A DNA stretch of 64,000 nucleotides, taken from positions 1 through 64,000 of the forward strand of contig NZ_VTOM01000017.1 in NCBI RefSeq assembly GCF_009765365.1. Direction: 5' to 3'. Below are positions 16,983-26,826 of this stretch, piece by piece (positions within the stretch are counted from its first letter, which is position 1; each line of letters begins with the position of its first letter). Origin of the DNA: Antarcticirhabdus aurantiaca. GTDB lineage: Bacteria > Pseudomonadota > Alphaproteobacteria > Rhizobiales > Rhizobiaceae. A program made the translations under genes and the position numbers. The notes below the pieces were generated by a model. The model saw only the letters and a list, made by a program, of their open reading frames with translations, was not told the origin of the DNA and did no database searches.

Positions 16983-17519
16983 TCAGGCGCCGGCCTCCAC
17001 GACCGTCTTCAGGTTGGCGAGCCCCTCCTTCATGAAGGCGGACACGCCCGCGACGGCTGCTTCGTCGTTCAGCTCCGGCGGCGGGTCGTTGTTGGGATAG
17101 CCGCGATAAAAGGCCGCGCGCCACTCGACGATCGACGTGCCGGGCGCCGCGCCGGGCTTCACCGTCACGGTGGACGAGTAGTTGGTGGCCGGCAGCAGCT
17201 CGACGTTCACCTGGCCGATAAAGGTCGAGAAGCTCATCTTCGCCGGATCGTACTTCGAAAGCTCCTCCTCCATCAGGCCGCCGGACGAGAAGCCGAGGAC
17301 GCGCTTGGAGCCCGGCGCGCTGCCGGAGGGAGCGTCGGTCATGGCGATCCGCGGATGCCAGGACATGTCGCCGAACGTGCCGAGCTTGGCCCAGACCGCT
17401 TCGGGCGGGGCGGCGATCTCGATGGTTTCGGTGTGCTTCTGCCGGGTCGGACCGTGGGCGAACGCCAGCGACGGCAGAAGAAGAAGCGCCACGAGGGCGC
17501 CTAGGAAACGGGCAACCAA
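16983..17519 (-). CDS. Exported SRPBCC-fold protein
   Basis: A 178-aa protein with a signal peptide (LGALVALLLLPSLAFA) and an SRPBCC/polyketide-cyclase-like domain (TETIEIAAPPEAVWAKLGTF at the start, a C-terminal helix FMKEGLANLKTVVEAG). These domains bind hydrophobic ligands in a deep pocket. It starts with TTG at 17519; the choice is supported by a GGAGGA site eight bases upstream and a stop codon just before it in frame. It is first in the operon with the beta-propeller and small Cys proteins, so a periplasmic role in PQQ-dependent oxidation is inferred. Confidence 0.75.
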   Translation of the reverse strand: MVARFLGALVALLLLPSLAFAHGPTRQKHTETIEIAAPPEAVWAKLGTFGDMSWHPRIAMTDAPSGSAPGSKRVLGFSSGGLMEEELSKYDPAKMSFSTFIGQVNVELLPATNYSSTVTVKPGAAPGTSIVEWRAAFYRGYPNNDPPPELNDEAAVAGVSAFMKEGLANLKTVVEAGA

Positions 17520-17787
17520 ACTTCAGTTCCTCCACGGGGTAGCCGCCGGACCAATCGGTGCCCACCGGAGGCGACGCGGGGAGCCTACAGGGCCGACGCC
17601 GGGAAAAAAAGCCGGGCCGGATCGAGCCGCCCCGAAAGTACGGGACGCCGGATCATAACCCGAAGATATACTGCGACAGGATGCCGCCGACCGTGGCGTT
17701 ACATGGCCCGCGAAGAAGATCGTCGCGATCTGGAGGCGATTAATACGTTTACCAGACTATCATCCTTGTTGCGTAGCCTGCTGCGCC

Positions 17788-20259
17788 ATGAGCTTCATCG
17801 TGGCCCTCGCGGCGTCCCATTCGGTCGGCTTCGTTCTTCTGGCGGCCTGCGTCTGCACGCTGATGGCGATTCTCGTCGTGACCTTCGGCGAGCACGCGCG
17901 CGGCATGCGCGGCCGGCGTCGGATTGGCTGGCTCGCGGCCATCGCGGTGATCGCGGGCTTTGGCGTCTGGACGACGCACTTCGTCGCGATCATCGGCTAC
18001 CGCCCCGACATCGTGTGGAGCTTCGACCTTCGGCTGACGCTGGCATCGGCGCTGCTCAGCATCCTCCTCGCCGGCGGCCCGCTTGCACTGGCTGCGATCA
18101 TGCGCCGGCGCGCGGCGAGCATGGCCTGCGGGGCGACGGCCGGCCTCGGCATCGGCGCGATGCACTTCACCGGCATGGCGGCCCTCGAAGGCTGCGTCGC
18201 TTCGCATTCCGCCCCGACCATCGCGCTTTCCCTGAGCTTCGGCATGGTCTTCGCCGCCCTCGCCTTCGCGATGCGACCGGTCGGCTTGCGCCTGCCCGTC
18301 GCGGCCGGCATGCTGGTGCTCGCGGTCTGCTTCCTGCACTTCACGGCCGTCGCGGGGGTCGACCTCCAGTTCCTGCGGAGCGCTCGCGACGGCGGCGATT
18401 CGCTGCCTTCGCACGTCATGGCCGTGGCCGTAGCGGCGGTCGCCATGATGATCATCGTCGTCGCCCTCCTCACGGCCGTCCACCAGAGCCGGCTCGACGC
18501 GAGCGACGCCCGGCAGGCGCGCGCGCTCGCCGAGCAGGCCGATCTCCTCTCGAACGCCCTCCACAACATGTCGAACGGCCTCGTCATGCTGGGGGCGGAC
18601 GAGCGTGTCGTCCTGCACAACCAGCGCGCCGTCGAGCTGCTGAACCTCGCGCCGGGCGAGATCGCGCCGGGCCTCCACCTCACCGTCTTTCTCGGCAACG
18701 TCGCCGCCCGCCACGGCTGGAGCGCGGACAAGACGATGCGGGCGATCGCCAACCACAGGCGCTGGATGGCGCAGACCGGCTCGATCCGCGTCGAGGAGAC
18801 CTTCGAGAGCGGCAGCGTCGTCAGCGTGTCGTGCCGTCCCCTGAACGGCGGCGCCATCCTGACCTTCGACGACGTCACGCGCGAGCACCAGACGCAGAGC
18901 CGGATGGCCCACATGGCCCATCACGACGAACTGACGGGCCTGCCCAACCGACGCGCCTTTCGCGGCCGGCTGGAAGCGGCGGTGGCCGCGGGACGCGACA
19001 TCGCCCTTCTCGTGATCGACCTCGACCGCTTCAAGGAGATCAACGATACGCTGGGCCATGCCGCGGGCGACAAGGTGCTGGTGCGCACCGCCGATCGGCT
19101 TCGGGCCGCCTGCGGGCCGGGCGACTTCCTGGCGCGTCTGGGAGGCGACGAGCTGGCGGTGATCCACGAGCGCGAGGGTAATTCCCGCGCGAACGCGGCA
19201 GCCGAACTCGCCGCCCGGCTGATCCACGCCGTCGCGCCCTCCGACGGGACGGACGAAGCGGGCCTGCACGTCGGCTGCTCGGTGGGCATGGCCGAAACGG
19301 CGGACATGGCGGGCGTATCGACGGAAATGAACGGCGCCGAGCTGATCATGCGTCAGGCCGACCTCGCGCTCTACCGGGCGAAGGAATCCGGTCGCGGCCG
19401 GGTCCAGCGCTTCGAGCAGAGCATGATGGAGGCAGCCGCCCGGCGCAGGCGCCTGGAAACGGACATGGCCCGGGCGCTGGCGGAGAACGAGCTCTCCCTC
19501 GCCTTCCAGCCGCTCTTCGACATCGAGGCGATGCGCGTCGCAAGTTTCGAGGCGCTGGTGCGATGGAAGCACCCCGAGCGCGGCTGGATCTCCCCGGCCG
19601 AGTTCATCCCGGAGGCCGAGCGCACCGGCCAGATCCTGGCGATCGGGGAGTTCGTGCTGCGCGAGGCCTGCCGCCGGGCGGCCGACTGGCCGACGGAGAT
19701 CGGCGTGGCGATCAACGTCTCGCCGGTGCAGATCCGAACGCCCGGCTTCCCGCTCCTCGTCGCCTCGGCGCTGTCGGCCAACCGGCTGATGCCCTCGCGC
19801 CTCGAGATCGAGCTGACGGAAACGGCGATGGTGGAGGACGGGACGATGATCGCGACGAGCCTGTCCGCGCTGCGCGCACTCGGCGTCGGCGTGTCGATGG
19901 ACGATTTTGGAACGGGCTATTCGTCGCTCGCGCACCTGCGCAACTTCGAGCTCGACCGTATCAAGATCGACCGCTCCTTCGTGGACGCGGCACCGAGCGA
20001 TCCGGGATGCCTCGCCGTGCTGCGCGCCGTGACGCAGCTCGGCCGCGAGCTCGGCGTGAAGACGCTGGGCGAAGGCGTCGAAACGCCCGAGCAACTCGCC
20101 ATCCTGCGCGACCTCGGCTGCGACGGGGCGCAGGGCTTCCTGCTCGGACGCCCCCTGCCCGCCGAAGAGGTGGCGGACTTCATCGCCCTGAGCGGCTGGA
20201 CGGTGGGCGGCTCGAAGCAGCCCGGTGCCCACGTCGCCAAGCGCGGCCGGATTGCGTGA
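17788..20259 (+). CDS. MHYT-PAS-GGDEF-EAL cyclic-di-GMP signalling protein
   Basis: An 823-aa membrane sensor. The N-terminal 230 residues hold seven hydrophobic helices and three MHYT-like motifs: His64 (TTHFVAIIG), His126 (AMHFTGMAA) and His184 (FLHFTAVAG), proposed to bind metal and sense gases or redox state. A PAS-like segment (NALHNMSNGLVMLGADERVV) follows. The diguanylate cyclase domain has GGDEL at 452-456 instead of GGDEF, which may still be active or may only bind GTP. The phosphodiesterase domain is intact, with Glu588-Ala-Leu, DDFGTGYSSL, IKIDRSF and GEGVET. Net activity is likely c-di-GMP breakdown, but that is inference. The gene stands alone. Confidence 0.9.
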   Translation: MSFIVALAASHSVGFVLLAACVCTLMAILVVTFGEHARGMRGRRRIGWLAAIAVIAGFGVWTTHFVAIIGYRPDIVWSFDLRLTLASALLSILLAGGPLALAAIMRRRAASMACGATAGLGIGAMHFTGMAALEGCVASHSAPTIALSLSFGMVFAALAFAMRPVGLRLPVAAGMLVLAVCFLHFTAVAGVDLQFLRSARDGGDSLPSHVMAVAVAAVAMMIIVVALLTAVHQSRLDASDARQARALAEQADLLSNALHNMSNGLVMLGADERVVLHNQRAVELLNLAPGEIAPGLHLTVFLGNVAARHGWSADKTMRAIANHRRWMAQTGSIRVEETFESGSVVSVSCRPLNGGAILTFDDVTREHQTQSRMAHMAHHDELTGLPNRRAFRGRLEAAVAAGRDIALLVIDLDRFKEINDTLGHAAGDKVLVRTADRLRAACGPGDFLARLGGDELAVIHEREGNSRANAAAELAARLIHAVAPSDGTDEAGLHVGCSVGMAETADMAGVSTEMNGAELIMRQADLALYRAKESGRGRVQRFEQSMMEAAARRRRLETDMARALAENELSLAFQPLFDIEAMRVASFEALVRWKHPERGWISPAEFIPEAERTGQILAIGEFVLREACRRAADWPTEIGVAINVSPVQIRTPGFPLLVASALSANRLMPSRLEIELTETAMVEDGTMIATSLSALRALGVGVSMDDFGTGYSSLAHLRNFELDRIKIDRSFVDAAPSDPGCLAVLRAVTQLGRELGVKTLGEGVETPEQLAILRDLGCDGAQGFLLGRPLPAEEVADFIALSGWTVGGSKQPGAHVAKRGRIA

Positions 20260-20397
20260 TACCGTCGCGCGTTCGAGACGATCCGTTCGGGTACATACCG
20301 CGCAGCGGCAGTCCGCGCGGCGTTCGAGCGTTCTCCGGCACCGCGTAACCTGGCCCGGTGGGGCCGTTCATCGGTGGGCCGGGAGAAGACCTCGGCC

Positions 20398-20670
20398 TCA
20401 GGATGCCTTGCGGATCGAGGCGGTGGCCGGGATCTCGATGTCGACTTCGAGGGTCGAGACGATCTCGCCCTTCTCCATCTTCACCTGGACCCGGTCGCTG
20501 TCGACCGACACGTGCTTGGCGATCACGGCGAGGATCTCCTCGCGCAGGACCCCGACGAGGTCGGAATGGCCGACGGCGGCGCGCTCGTGGGCGAGCAGCA
20601 CCTGCAGGCGCTCCCGCGCGACCGGCGCGGTGTTGCGCCGGTTGAAGTTGAGGAATTGGAAGAGGCTCAT
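20398..20670 (-). CDS. minE: Cell-division topological specificity factor MinE
   Basis: A 90-aa protein with the MinE order: N-terminal membrane-binding and MinD-stimulating segment ([14 protein letters not shown]) and C-terminal beta domain ([21 protein letters not shown]-like). It stimulates the MinD ATPase and drives pole-to-pole oscillation that keeps the division ring at midcell. It overlaps minD by four bases and is last in minC-minD-minE. The start is the ATG at 20670. Confidence 0.95.
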   Translation of the reverse strand: MSLFQFLNFNRRNTAPVARERLQVLLAHERAAVGHSDLVGVLREEILAVIAKHVSVDSDRVQVKMEKGEIVSTLEVDIEIPATASIRKAS

Positions 20671-21476
20671 GCGGCCCTCCGGCCGAACAGCTTGCCGAAG
20701 AGTCCCCGCTTCTCGCCGGGAACGGTGATCGGGATCGACTCGCCGGCCAGGCGCCGCGCCGCGTCGCGATAGGCCGAGGACGGCGCGCTCTCGACGAGGG
20801 TGACGGGCGTGCCGAGGTTGGAGGCGCGCAGGACGTCGGGGCTTTCCGGGATGATGCCGAGGAGCGGGATCGAGAGGATCTCGAGGACGTCCTCGACCTT
20901 CAGCATGTCGCCGCGCTCGGCGCGGATCGGGTCGTAGCGGGTGAGAAGCAGGTGCTTCTCGATGCGCTGGCCCTTCTCGGCGCGCTCGGTCTTGGCGTCG
21001 AGGAGGCCGATGATGCGGTCGCTGTCGCGCACCGACGAGACTTCCGGGTTGGTCACGACCACCGCGATGTCGGCGTGGCGCATGGCCAGCGTCGCGCCGC
21101 GCTCGATGCCGGCGGGGCTGTCGCAGACCACCCAGTCGAAGTGCTGCTTGAGCTCGGCCATGACGGTGGCCACGCCCTCGGCCGTCAGGTTGTCCTTGTC
21201 GCGGGTCTGCGAGGCCGGCAGCAGGAACAGGGTGTCCAGCCGCTTGTCGCGGATCAGCGCCTGGGCGAGCTTGGCGTCGCCCTGGACCACGTTGATCAGG
21301 TCGTAGACCACGCGCCGCTCGGCGCCCATCACCAGATCCAGATTGCGAAGGCCGACGTCGAAGTCGACGACCGCCACCTTCTCGCCGCGCTGAGCCAGCG
21401 CCGCGCCGAGGGCAGCCGTCGACGTCGTCTTGCCGACGCCGCCCTTGCCGGACGTCACCACGATTACCTTTGCCAT
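20667..21476 (-). CDS. minD: Septum-site-determining ATPase MinD
   Basis: A 269-aa ParA-family ATPase with the deviant Walker A motif [10 protein letters not shown] near residues 9-18, switch region [13 protein letters not shown] and a C-terminal amphipathic helix ([10 protein letters not shown]) that attaches to membrane when ATP is bound. It recruits MinC to block FtsZ rings and is regulated by MinE. The ATG at 21476 was preferred over a nine-codon extension because the family begins [13 protein letters not shown]. It is 50 bases downstream of minC. Confidence 0.96.
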   Translation of the reverse strand: MAKVIVVTSGKGGVGKTTSTAALGAALAQRGEKVAVVDFDVGLRNLDLVMGAERRVVYDLINVVQGDAKLAQALIRDKRLDTLFLLPASQTRDKDNLTAEGVATVMAELKQHFDWVVCDSPAGIERGATLAMRHADIAVVVTNPEVSSVRDSDRIIGLLDAKTERAEKGQRIEKHLLLTRYDPIRAERGDMLKVEDVLEILSIPLLGIIPESPDVLRASNLGTPVTLVESAPSSAYRDAARRLAGESIPITVPGEKRGLFGKLFGRRAA

Positions 21477-21526
21477 CGCCGAACTCTCTTTCCTTTCGTC
21501 CAATCGTTCTTTCGAAGCCGATCAGC

Positions 21527-22297
21527 TCAACCGAGCGCCTGCGCCTTGATGGCGTCGCCCTCAAGCCAGACCTGCACGGCCTGGCCGCGCAGTCGGGCGT
21601 CCATGTCGTCGACCATCTTGTAGAGGCCGTCGATCGCCACGAGCTCGGCTTCGAGCTTGCGGCAGAAGATGCGGGCGTCGGCATTGCCGACCGACCCCGC
21701 CAGCGCCCGGCCGCGCAGCGCGCCGTAGACGTGGATCGAGCCGCCGGCGACGATCTCGGCGCCGCTCGACACGGAGCCAAGCACGGTGACGTCGCCTTCG
21801 GGGAAGATGATCGTCTGGCCCGAGCGCACCGGCTCCTCCAGGATCAGCGAGGGAACGGTGCGCGGCTGGGCCAGGGCCGCCGGCAGGGCGGCGACGACCG
21901 GCTCGTCGCTGGCCGGGGCACCGCCCTCGGCGGGAGCGGCGGCGGGCGCCGCCTCGCCGGCCTCGGGCGCGGCGATGTCGCCGGCCGGGCGGCCGCCGCG
22001 CATTGCGGGCGGCATGCCGGGGGCGAGCTGCGAGGGAAGCGCGCCTTCGATGCCCATGATCCGCACGCCGCGGCTGGACAGCTCGTCGACGAGGGTCTTC
22101 AGCTCGGCCTTGCCGACCTCGATGTTCTCGACGTCGAGAACGATCGGCCGGCCCAGAAAGAAGCCGGTGGAGCGCCGCGCGAGGTCGTCGAGGCCGTCGA
22201 GCCAGCGGTCGAAGGGCTGTTCCGGAGACAACACGAGCGCCAGGAAGGAGCGGCCTTTCAACCGGATGGGCTTGGGAGCGAGGGTCGGGTCGGTCAT
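21527..22297 (-). CDS. minC: Septum formation inhibitor MinC
   Basis: A 256-aa protein. The N-terminal domain binds FtsZ; a variable Ala/Pro-rich linker spans about residues 95-140; the C-terminal beta-helix ([29 protein letters not shown]-type turns) binds MinD and MinC partners. The motif [20 protein letters not shown] is diagnostic. It is the first gene of the minCDE operon and its start at 22297 is divergent from the ggt gene. The linker is longer than in E. coli. Confidence 0.95.
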   Translation of the reverse strand: MTDPTLAPKPIRLKGRSFLALVLSPEQPFDRWLDGLDDLARRSTGFFLGRPIVLDVENIEVGKAELKTLVDELSSRGVRIMGIEGALPSQLAPGMPPAMRGGRPAGDIAAPEAGEAAPAAAPAEGGAPASDEPVVAALPAALAQPRTVPSLILEEPVRSGQTIIFPEGDVTVLGSVSSGAEIVAGGSIHVYGALRGRALAGSVGNADARIFCRKLEAELVAIDGLYKMVDDMDARLRGQAVQVWLEGDAIKAQALG

Positions 22298-22490
22298 TGG
22301 TTCAGAGGGTCCTGCCGGCCCGTCGATAGCGGGCGGTTAAGAGAGGGTTAAGCCCGGTAACTTGCGCGGGGCGTGCGGTTGGGCGGCGATGTTTACCATT
22401 GCCCAGCCTGTGGCGCGGCCGCGCCGCGCCTTGCGGCGGCGGCGCGAGGCGCTACCCTCCCGGCCGGGATTGCGATGGAGGGTGGTCGTC

Positions 22491-24281
22491 ATGCGCCGAG
22501 GTTTCCTGTCATGCGCGCTTGTTGCCGCGCTTCTGGCCGGCGCGCCGCTCTCGTGGGCGCAGGATCAGGCGAGCGACGCCGTCGCGCCGGAGGCCCGCTC
22601 CGACGCTCCGGCCCCCTCCCCGGCGCTGCCGCCGGCCGCCGCGCCCGTGCGCGCCGAGCGGCAGATGGTGACGGCCGCCCATCCGCTGGCGGCCGAGGCG
22701 GGTCTGGCGATTCTGCGGGCCGGCGGTAGCGCGATCGACGCCACCGTCGCGGTGCAGCTCGTGCTCGGCCTCGTTGAGCCGCAGTCCTCCGGCATCGGCG
22801 GCGGCGCCTTTCTCGTCTACTTCGACGCGGCCGGCGGCCGGCTGACGACCTTCGACGGGCGCGAAACCGCGCCGCGCGCAGCCACGCCGAAGCTCTTCCT
22901 CGACGAGGCCGGCGAGCCGCTGGAGTTCTACGACGCCGTGGTCGGCGGGCGCTCTGTCGGCACGCCGGGAACGGTGAAGCTCCTCGCGGAGACCCACGCG
23001 CGCTACGGCAAGCTGCCCTGGGCCGACGTCGTCGCGCCGGCGATCGAACTTGCGGAAGCCGGCTTCGCCGTGTCGCCGCGGCTCGCCCGGCTGATCGCGG
23101 AGGACGGCGACCGGCTGAAGAGGTTCGAGACGACCCGCGCTTATTTCTTCGACAACGAAGGTCGCCCGCTCGCGGCCGGCCATCGCCTGAAGAACCCCCA
23201 ATATGCCGCGACGCTTCGGCGGATCGCGGAACGGGGGGCTGCCGGCTTCTACGAGGGACCGGTCGCCGAGGACATCGTCCGGACCGTCACGCAGGCGCCG
23301 AACAATCCGGGCCTCCTGTCTCTGGAGGATCTCCGGGCCTATCGCATCGCCGAGCGCGAGCCGGTCTGCACCGATTATCGCGGCCACGAGGTCTGCGGCA
23401 TGGGCCCGCCCTCCTCCGGCGCGCTGACCGTCGGGCAGATCCTGGAGCTGATCGAGCCCTTCGACGTGAAGGCGATGGCCCCGCTCGCCCCCGAGACCTG
23501 GCGGCTGATCGGCGACGCCTCGCGCCTCGCCTTCGCCGACCGCGGTCGCTACATGGCCGACATCGACTTCGTGCCGATGCCGCTGAAGGGCCTCCTCGAC
23601 GAGAGCTACATGGCCGAGCGCGCCAAGCTCCTCGGCGGGCCGCGAGCCCTGCCCGACGACGCGGTGACGCCGGGCGAGCCGCCCTGGGACCACGCGATGC
23701 GGCTCGGCGACGACGCGGCGATCGAGCTGCCCTCGACCACCCACTTCAACGTGGTGGACGCGAGCGGCAACGTCGTCTCGATGACGACCACGATCGAGAA
23801 CGGTTTCGGCTCACGGCTGATGACCGGCGGCTTCCTTCTCAACAACGAACTGACCGACTTCTCCTTCGAGACGCACGAGAACGGCTATCCCGTCGCCAAC
23901 CGCGTCGAGCCGGGCAAGCGCCCGCGCTCGTCCATGGCGCCGACCATCGTGATGCGCGAGGGGCGGCCGGTGCTGGCCATCGGCTCGCCGGGCGGCAGCC
24001 GCATCATCGGCTTCGTGGCGCAGTCGCTGATCGCCTGGATCGACTGGGGCATGGACCCGCAGGCCGCCATCTCCATGCCCCGCTTCGGAAACCGTTTCGG
24101 CGCCTTCGACGTCGAGGCCGGCACGCCCGGCGAAGCCGCCGCCGAGGGCCTGCGGTCGCTCGGCTACGAGACGGTCGAGGCGATCGCCCCCGATTCGGGC
24201 CTCCACGCCATCGCCATCACCCCGAACGGCCTCCTCGGCGGCGCCGACCCGCGGCGCGAGGGCGTGGCGGTGGGGGATTGA
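22491..24281 (+). CDS. ggt: Gamma-glutamyltransferase
   Basis: A 596-aa precursor with a signal peptide (ALVAALLAGAPLSWA) and the full family fold. It hydrolyses or transfers the gamma-glutamyl group of glutathione in the periplasm. The proenzyme cleaves itself before the catalytic threonine in PSTTHFNVVD, giving a large and a small subunit. Other family motifs are ADRGRYMADIDF, NNELTDFS and GSPGGSRII. The ATG at 22491 was chosen because the signal peptide starts there and GGAGGG lies upstream; the 43-codon extension is not family-like. Monocistronic as far as visible. Confidence 0.93.
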   Translation: MRRGFLSCALVAALLAGAPLSWAQDQASDAVAPEARSDAPAPSPALPPAAAPVRAERQMVTAAHPLAAEAGLAILRAGGSAIDATVAVQLVLGLVEPQSSGIGGGAFLVYFDAAGGRLTTFDGRETAPRAATPKLFLDEAGEPLEFYDAVVGGRSVGTPGTVKLLAETHARYGKLPWADVVAPAIELAEAGFAVSPRLARLIAEDGDRLKRFETTRAYFFDNEGRPLAAGHRLKNPQYAATLRRIAERGAAGFYEGPVAEDIVRTVTQAPNNPGLLSLEDLRAYRIAEREPVCTDYRGHEVCGMGPPSSGALTVGQILELIEPFDVKAMAPLAPETWRLIGDASRLAFADRGRYMADIDFVPMPLKGLLDESYMAERAKLLGGPRALPDDAVTPGEPPWDHAMRLGDDAAIELPSTTHFNVVDASGNVVSMTTTIENGFGSRLMTGGFLLNNELTDFSFETHENGYPVANRVEPGKRPRSSMAPTIVMREGRPVLAIGSPGGSRIIGFVAQSLIAWIDWGMDPQAAISMPRFGNRFGAFDVEAGTPGEAAAEGLRSLGYETVEAIAPDSGLHAIAITPNGLLGGADPRREGVAVGD

Positions 24282-24285
24282 GCCG

Positions 24286-24672
24286 TCAGCTCCGCGGCTC
24301 GATGCGATAGGGCCGGATCAGCACCTCCGCGGGAATCTTCCACTCGGTGCTGAGCCGATAGGCCATGTCCATCGACAAAGGCCGGCGATGGCGCAGCACC
24401 TCGGAGGCGCGCGATCGCGAACCGAGAAGCGCGGCGAGGTCCGATTGGGTGAAGCCGTGGCGCTCCATCGTTTCCCGGATCGCCTCCACAGGATCGGGCG
24501 CCTCGATCGGCCAATGCCTGGCCTCGTAGGCCGCGATCAGATCGGACAGGACGTCGAAGCGCTCGGCCTCCGGCGTGCCTCGGACAGGCTCCCGCTCGAA
24601 ATATGCGGCCACCTCGGAAAGGGCCCAGTCGTAATCGGCCTCGGTGCGCAGGGCGCGAAGGTCCATCTGCAT
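24286..24672 (-). CDS. higA: HigA-type antitoxin with HTH domain
   Basis: A 128-aa protein. Residues of about 70-125 are an Xre-type helix-turn-helix (GFTQSDLAALLGSRSRASEVLRH). The N-terminal part (RTEADYDWALSEVAAYFE) is typical of HigA-like antitoxins, where it covers the toxin. The gene directly follows the toxin gene; the stop and start codons share one base (TGATG). The order toxin-first is characteristic of higBA. It should repress its own promoter alone or with the toxin. Confidence 0.85.
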   Translation of the reverse strand: MQMDLRALRTEADYDWALSEVAAYFEREPVRGTPEAERFDVLSDLIAAYEARHWPIEAPDPVEAIRETMERHGFTQSDLAALLGSRSRASEVLRHRRPLSMDMAYRLSTEWKIPAEVLIRPYRIEPRS

Positions 24673-24968
24673 CAGATCGTCTCCGGGTCGATGCGGTCGT
24701 ATTCCTTATGCGTGCCGACGAACTTCACGAGCACCCGCGCATACTCATAGGAGACGTGAACGACCAGCCGGTACTTGTTGCCGCCGATGTCGAAGATCGC
24801 TCTGTTGTCCGCGACGAAGTCGACCGTGGTCCCGAACTCCGCCTTCACGTCGTTCGGCGTTCTCCACTGCGCCCTCTCGGCGGCCGCGTGCCACGTCTGC
24901 AAGGGCGTGCGGGCTCGCGGTTCACGCTCCCAGAACAGCCTGAGCGTCCGCTTGGCGATGACCTGCAT
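24672..24968 (-). CDS. higB: HigB-type mRNA interferase toxin
   Basis: A 98-aa RelE/ParE-superfamily toxin. The pattern VIAKRTLRLFWEREP, VDFVADNRAIFDIGGNKYRLVVHVSYEYARVLVKFVGTHKEYDRID is that of HigB proteins that cut mRNA on the ribosome. The central NKYRL and the C-terminal KFVGTHKEYD supply the presumed catalytic residues. It is first in the operon with the HigA antitoxin downstream. Confidence 0.88.
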   Translation of the reverse strand: MQVIAKRTLRLFWEREPRARTPLQTWHAAAERAQWRTPNDVKAEFGTTVDFVADNRAIFDIGGNKYRLVVHVSYEYARVLVKFVGTHKEYDRIDPETI

Positions 24969-25006
24969 GCACGAGGCCTATCATGTTCCCAAATCGGGAA
25001 CAAGCC

Positions 25007-26311
25007 TCACACCAACACCTCGCGGCGGTCGTAGACGCCCTGGCCGAAGACGCGGCGGTAGCGCTCGACTTCCGCGGCCGAACCGGTCGCCTTGGCGGAA
25101 TTGTCGGACAGCTTGACGGCGGGACGGCCGTTGGCGCTCGACACCTTGCAGACCAGCGAGATCGGATCGAGGCCGGGATTGGGCGTCGGCGTCATGCCAC
25201 GGAAGTCGTTGGTGAGGTTGGTGCCCCAGCCGAAGCTCATGCGCACCCGGCCGTGGAAGTGGTGGTAGGTCTTCTCGATCGAGTCGATGTCGAGCCCGTC
25301 GGAGAAGACGAGCAGCTTGTCGCGCGGATCCTGCCCCATCTTCTGCCACCAGGCGATGATCTCCTCGCCCCCCTCGATGGGCGGCGCGGAGTCGGGACGG
25401 AAGCCGGTCCAGTCGGCGAGCCATTGCGGCGCCCCGCGCAGGAAGGCCGCCGTGCCGAAGGTGTCGGGAAGCACCACGAGGAGATTGCCGCCGTAGTAGC
25501 TCTGCCATTCCGCCAGCACGCGGTAGGGCGCGGCGAGAAGCTCCTCGTCCGAGCGCGCGAGCGCGGCGCGCACCATCGGCAGCTCGTGCGCGTTGGTGCC
25601 GATCGCCTCGACGTCGGTCTCCATGGCCAGAAGCACGTTGGAGGAGCCGATGAAGGCCTCGCCCAGCCCCTCCTTCAGCGCCTCCACGCACCAGCGCTGC
25701 CACAGGAACGAGTGTCGGCGGCGCGTGCCGAAGTCGGAGATGCGAAGATCGGGCAGCTTCTGCAGCCGCTGCACCTTCTCCCACATCTTGGCCTTGGCGC
25801 GGGCATAGGTGACGTCGAGCTCGAAGCGCTTCATGTCGCGCATGGCCGCGCGCGAGCGCAGCTCGTTGATGATGGCGAGAGCCGGGATCTCCCACATCAT
25901 CGTGTCGGTCCAGCGCCCTTCGAAGCGCAGCTCGAACTGACCGTCGACGCGCCGGAGCTCGTAGGGCGGCAGGCGGAAGCGGGCGAGCCATTCGAGGAAG
26001 TCGGGGCGGAAGATCTGGCGCGTGCCGTAGAAGGTGTTGCCGGCCAGCCAGATCATCTCGCGATGGCTGATCGAGAGCGACCGGGCGTGGTCGAGCTGGG
26101 CGCGCAGCTCGTCCTCGTCGATGATGTCGGCGAGACGCACGGAGGCCGTGCGGTTGGTCAGGCTGAAGGTCGCGTCGACGTCCGGATGGAGCCCGCGGAT
26201 CATCTGCAGCATCAGGAGCTTGTAGAAGTCCGTGTCGAGAAGGCTCCGGACGATCGGATCGAGCTTGAACGTGTGGTTCCAGACCCGCGTGGCGATGTCG
26301 GTGGCGACCAT
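25007..26311 (-). CDS. pncB: Nicotinate phosphoribosyltransferase
   Basis: A 434-aa enzyme that joins nicotinate to PRPP with ATP hydrolysis, feeding NAD salvage. Family motifs: [15 protein letters not shown] at the N-terminus, [26 protein letters not shown] containing the histidine phosphorylated during catalysis, and [17 protein letters not shown]. Length matches the family. The start at 26311 gives the expected N-terminus. It is transcribed alone, upstream of the higBA pair on the same strand, with 38 bases between. Confidence 0.95.
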   Translation of the reverse strand: MVATDIATRVWNHTFKLDPIVRSLLDTDFYKLLMLQMIRGLHPDVDATFSLTNRTASVRLADIIDEDELRAQLDHARSLSISHREMIWLAGNTFYGTRQIFRPDFLEWLARFRLPPYELRRVDGQFELRFEGRWTDTMMWEIPALAIINELRSRAAMRDMKRFELDVTYARAKAKMWEKVQRLQKLPDLRISDFGTRRRHSFLWQRWCVEALKEGLGEAFIGSSNVLLAMETDVEAIGTNAHELPMVRAALARSDEELLAAPYRVLAEWQSYYGGNLLVVLPDTFGTAAFLRGAPQWLADWTGFRPDSAPPIEGGEEIIAWWQKMGQDPRDKLLVFSDGLDIDSIEKTYHHFHGRVRMSFGWGTNLTNDFRGMTPTPNPGLDPISLVCKVSSANGRPAVKLSDNSAKATGSAAEVERYRRVFGQGVYDRREVLV

Positions 26312-26434
26312 CGCGCCCTCTCTGTGCCGGTTCGCGCCCGGCGCGAAGAGGCCGGGCTTGTCGACCCTCTAGAGCATCACCGGCGGCAAAGCGAAAGGCC
26401 CTTCGCGCCCAGGATCCGGCCGATCATGGGCCGC

Positions 26435-26632
26435 TCAGCCTTCGATCCGCTTCACGAGGCGCCGCAGCGCGCCCATCGACTGCTGGACGTTGGCGCATTG
26501 ATGGATGGCGTGGCCGAGCCGCTCGCGGTCGAGGTCGGCGCCCTCGTCGAGGGCGCGAAGAAAAGCGAAGACCTCCTCGAGGCGCTTGTCCATGCCGTCC
26601 ACGGCTTCAACCAGCATCTGCGCTCGGCTCAT
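26435..26632 (-). CDS. Hypothetical 65-aa helical protein
   Basis: A short protein (MSRAQMLVEAVDGMDKRLEE...) that is almost entirely amphipathic helix, with one cysteine in HAIHQCANVQQ. I do not recognise it. The ATG at 26632 was chosen because the preceding 26 codons are low-complexity. It is divergently or independently placed from pncB (123 bases downstream of it on the same strand). Coding potential rests on length, start and codon use only. Confidence 0.45.
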   Translation of the reverse strand: MSRAQMLVEAVDGMDKRLEEVFAFLRALDEGADLDRERLGHAIHQCANVQQSMGALRRLVKRIEG

Positions 26633-26826
26633 GAGCTTCCCACACCACCCTCGATCGATTCGCCGCCTGAGGCGACAGGACAAAGGAAGGGCGCGCGGGC
26701 GCGGGGGCAACCACCGCGCCGATGGAATCGGCGTGACCGGCTATCGGCTCGGGCCGTGCGAATGGCTTTGGGCGCCCCCGCGATGAGGGCGAGGTCGGGC
26801 TCGATCCAAAATTGTCGGCGCCGCGA
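26633..26826. other. Gap with no recognised gene
   Basis: This 194-bp stretch between two small minus-strand genes contains no convincing coding sequence, RNA gene or terminator. It presumably holds the promoter of the 65-aa gene at 26435-26632. Confidence 0.3.

Noticed and set aside
17749-20232. An 827-codon minus-strand frame opposite the GGDEF/EAL gene
   Set aside because: The plus-strand protein has complete signalling motifs.
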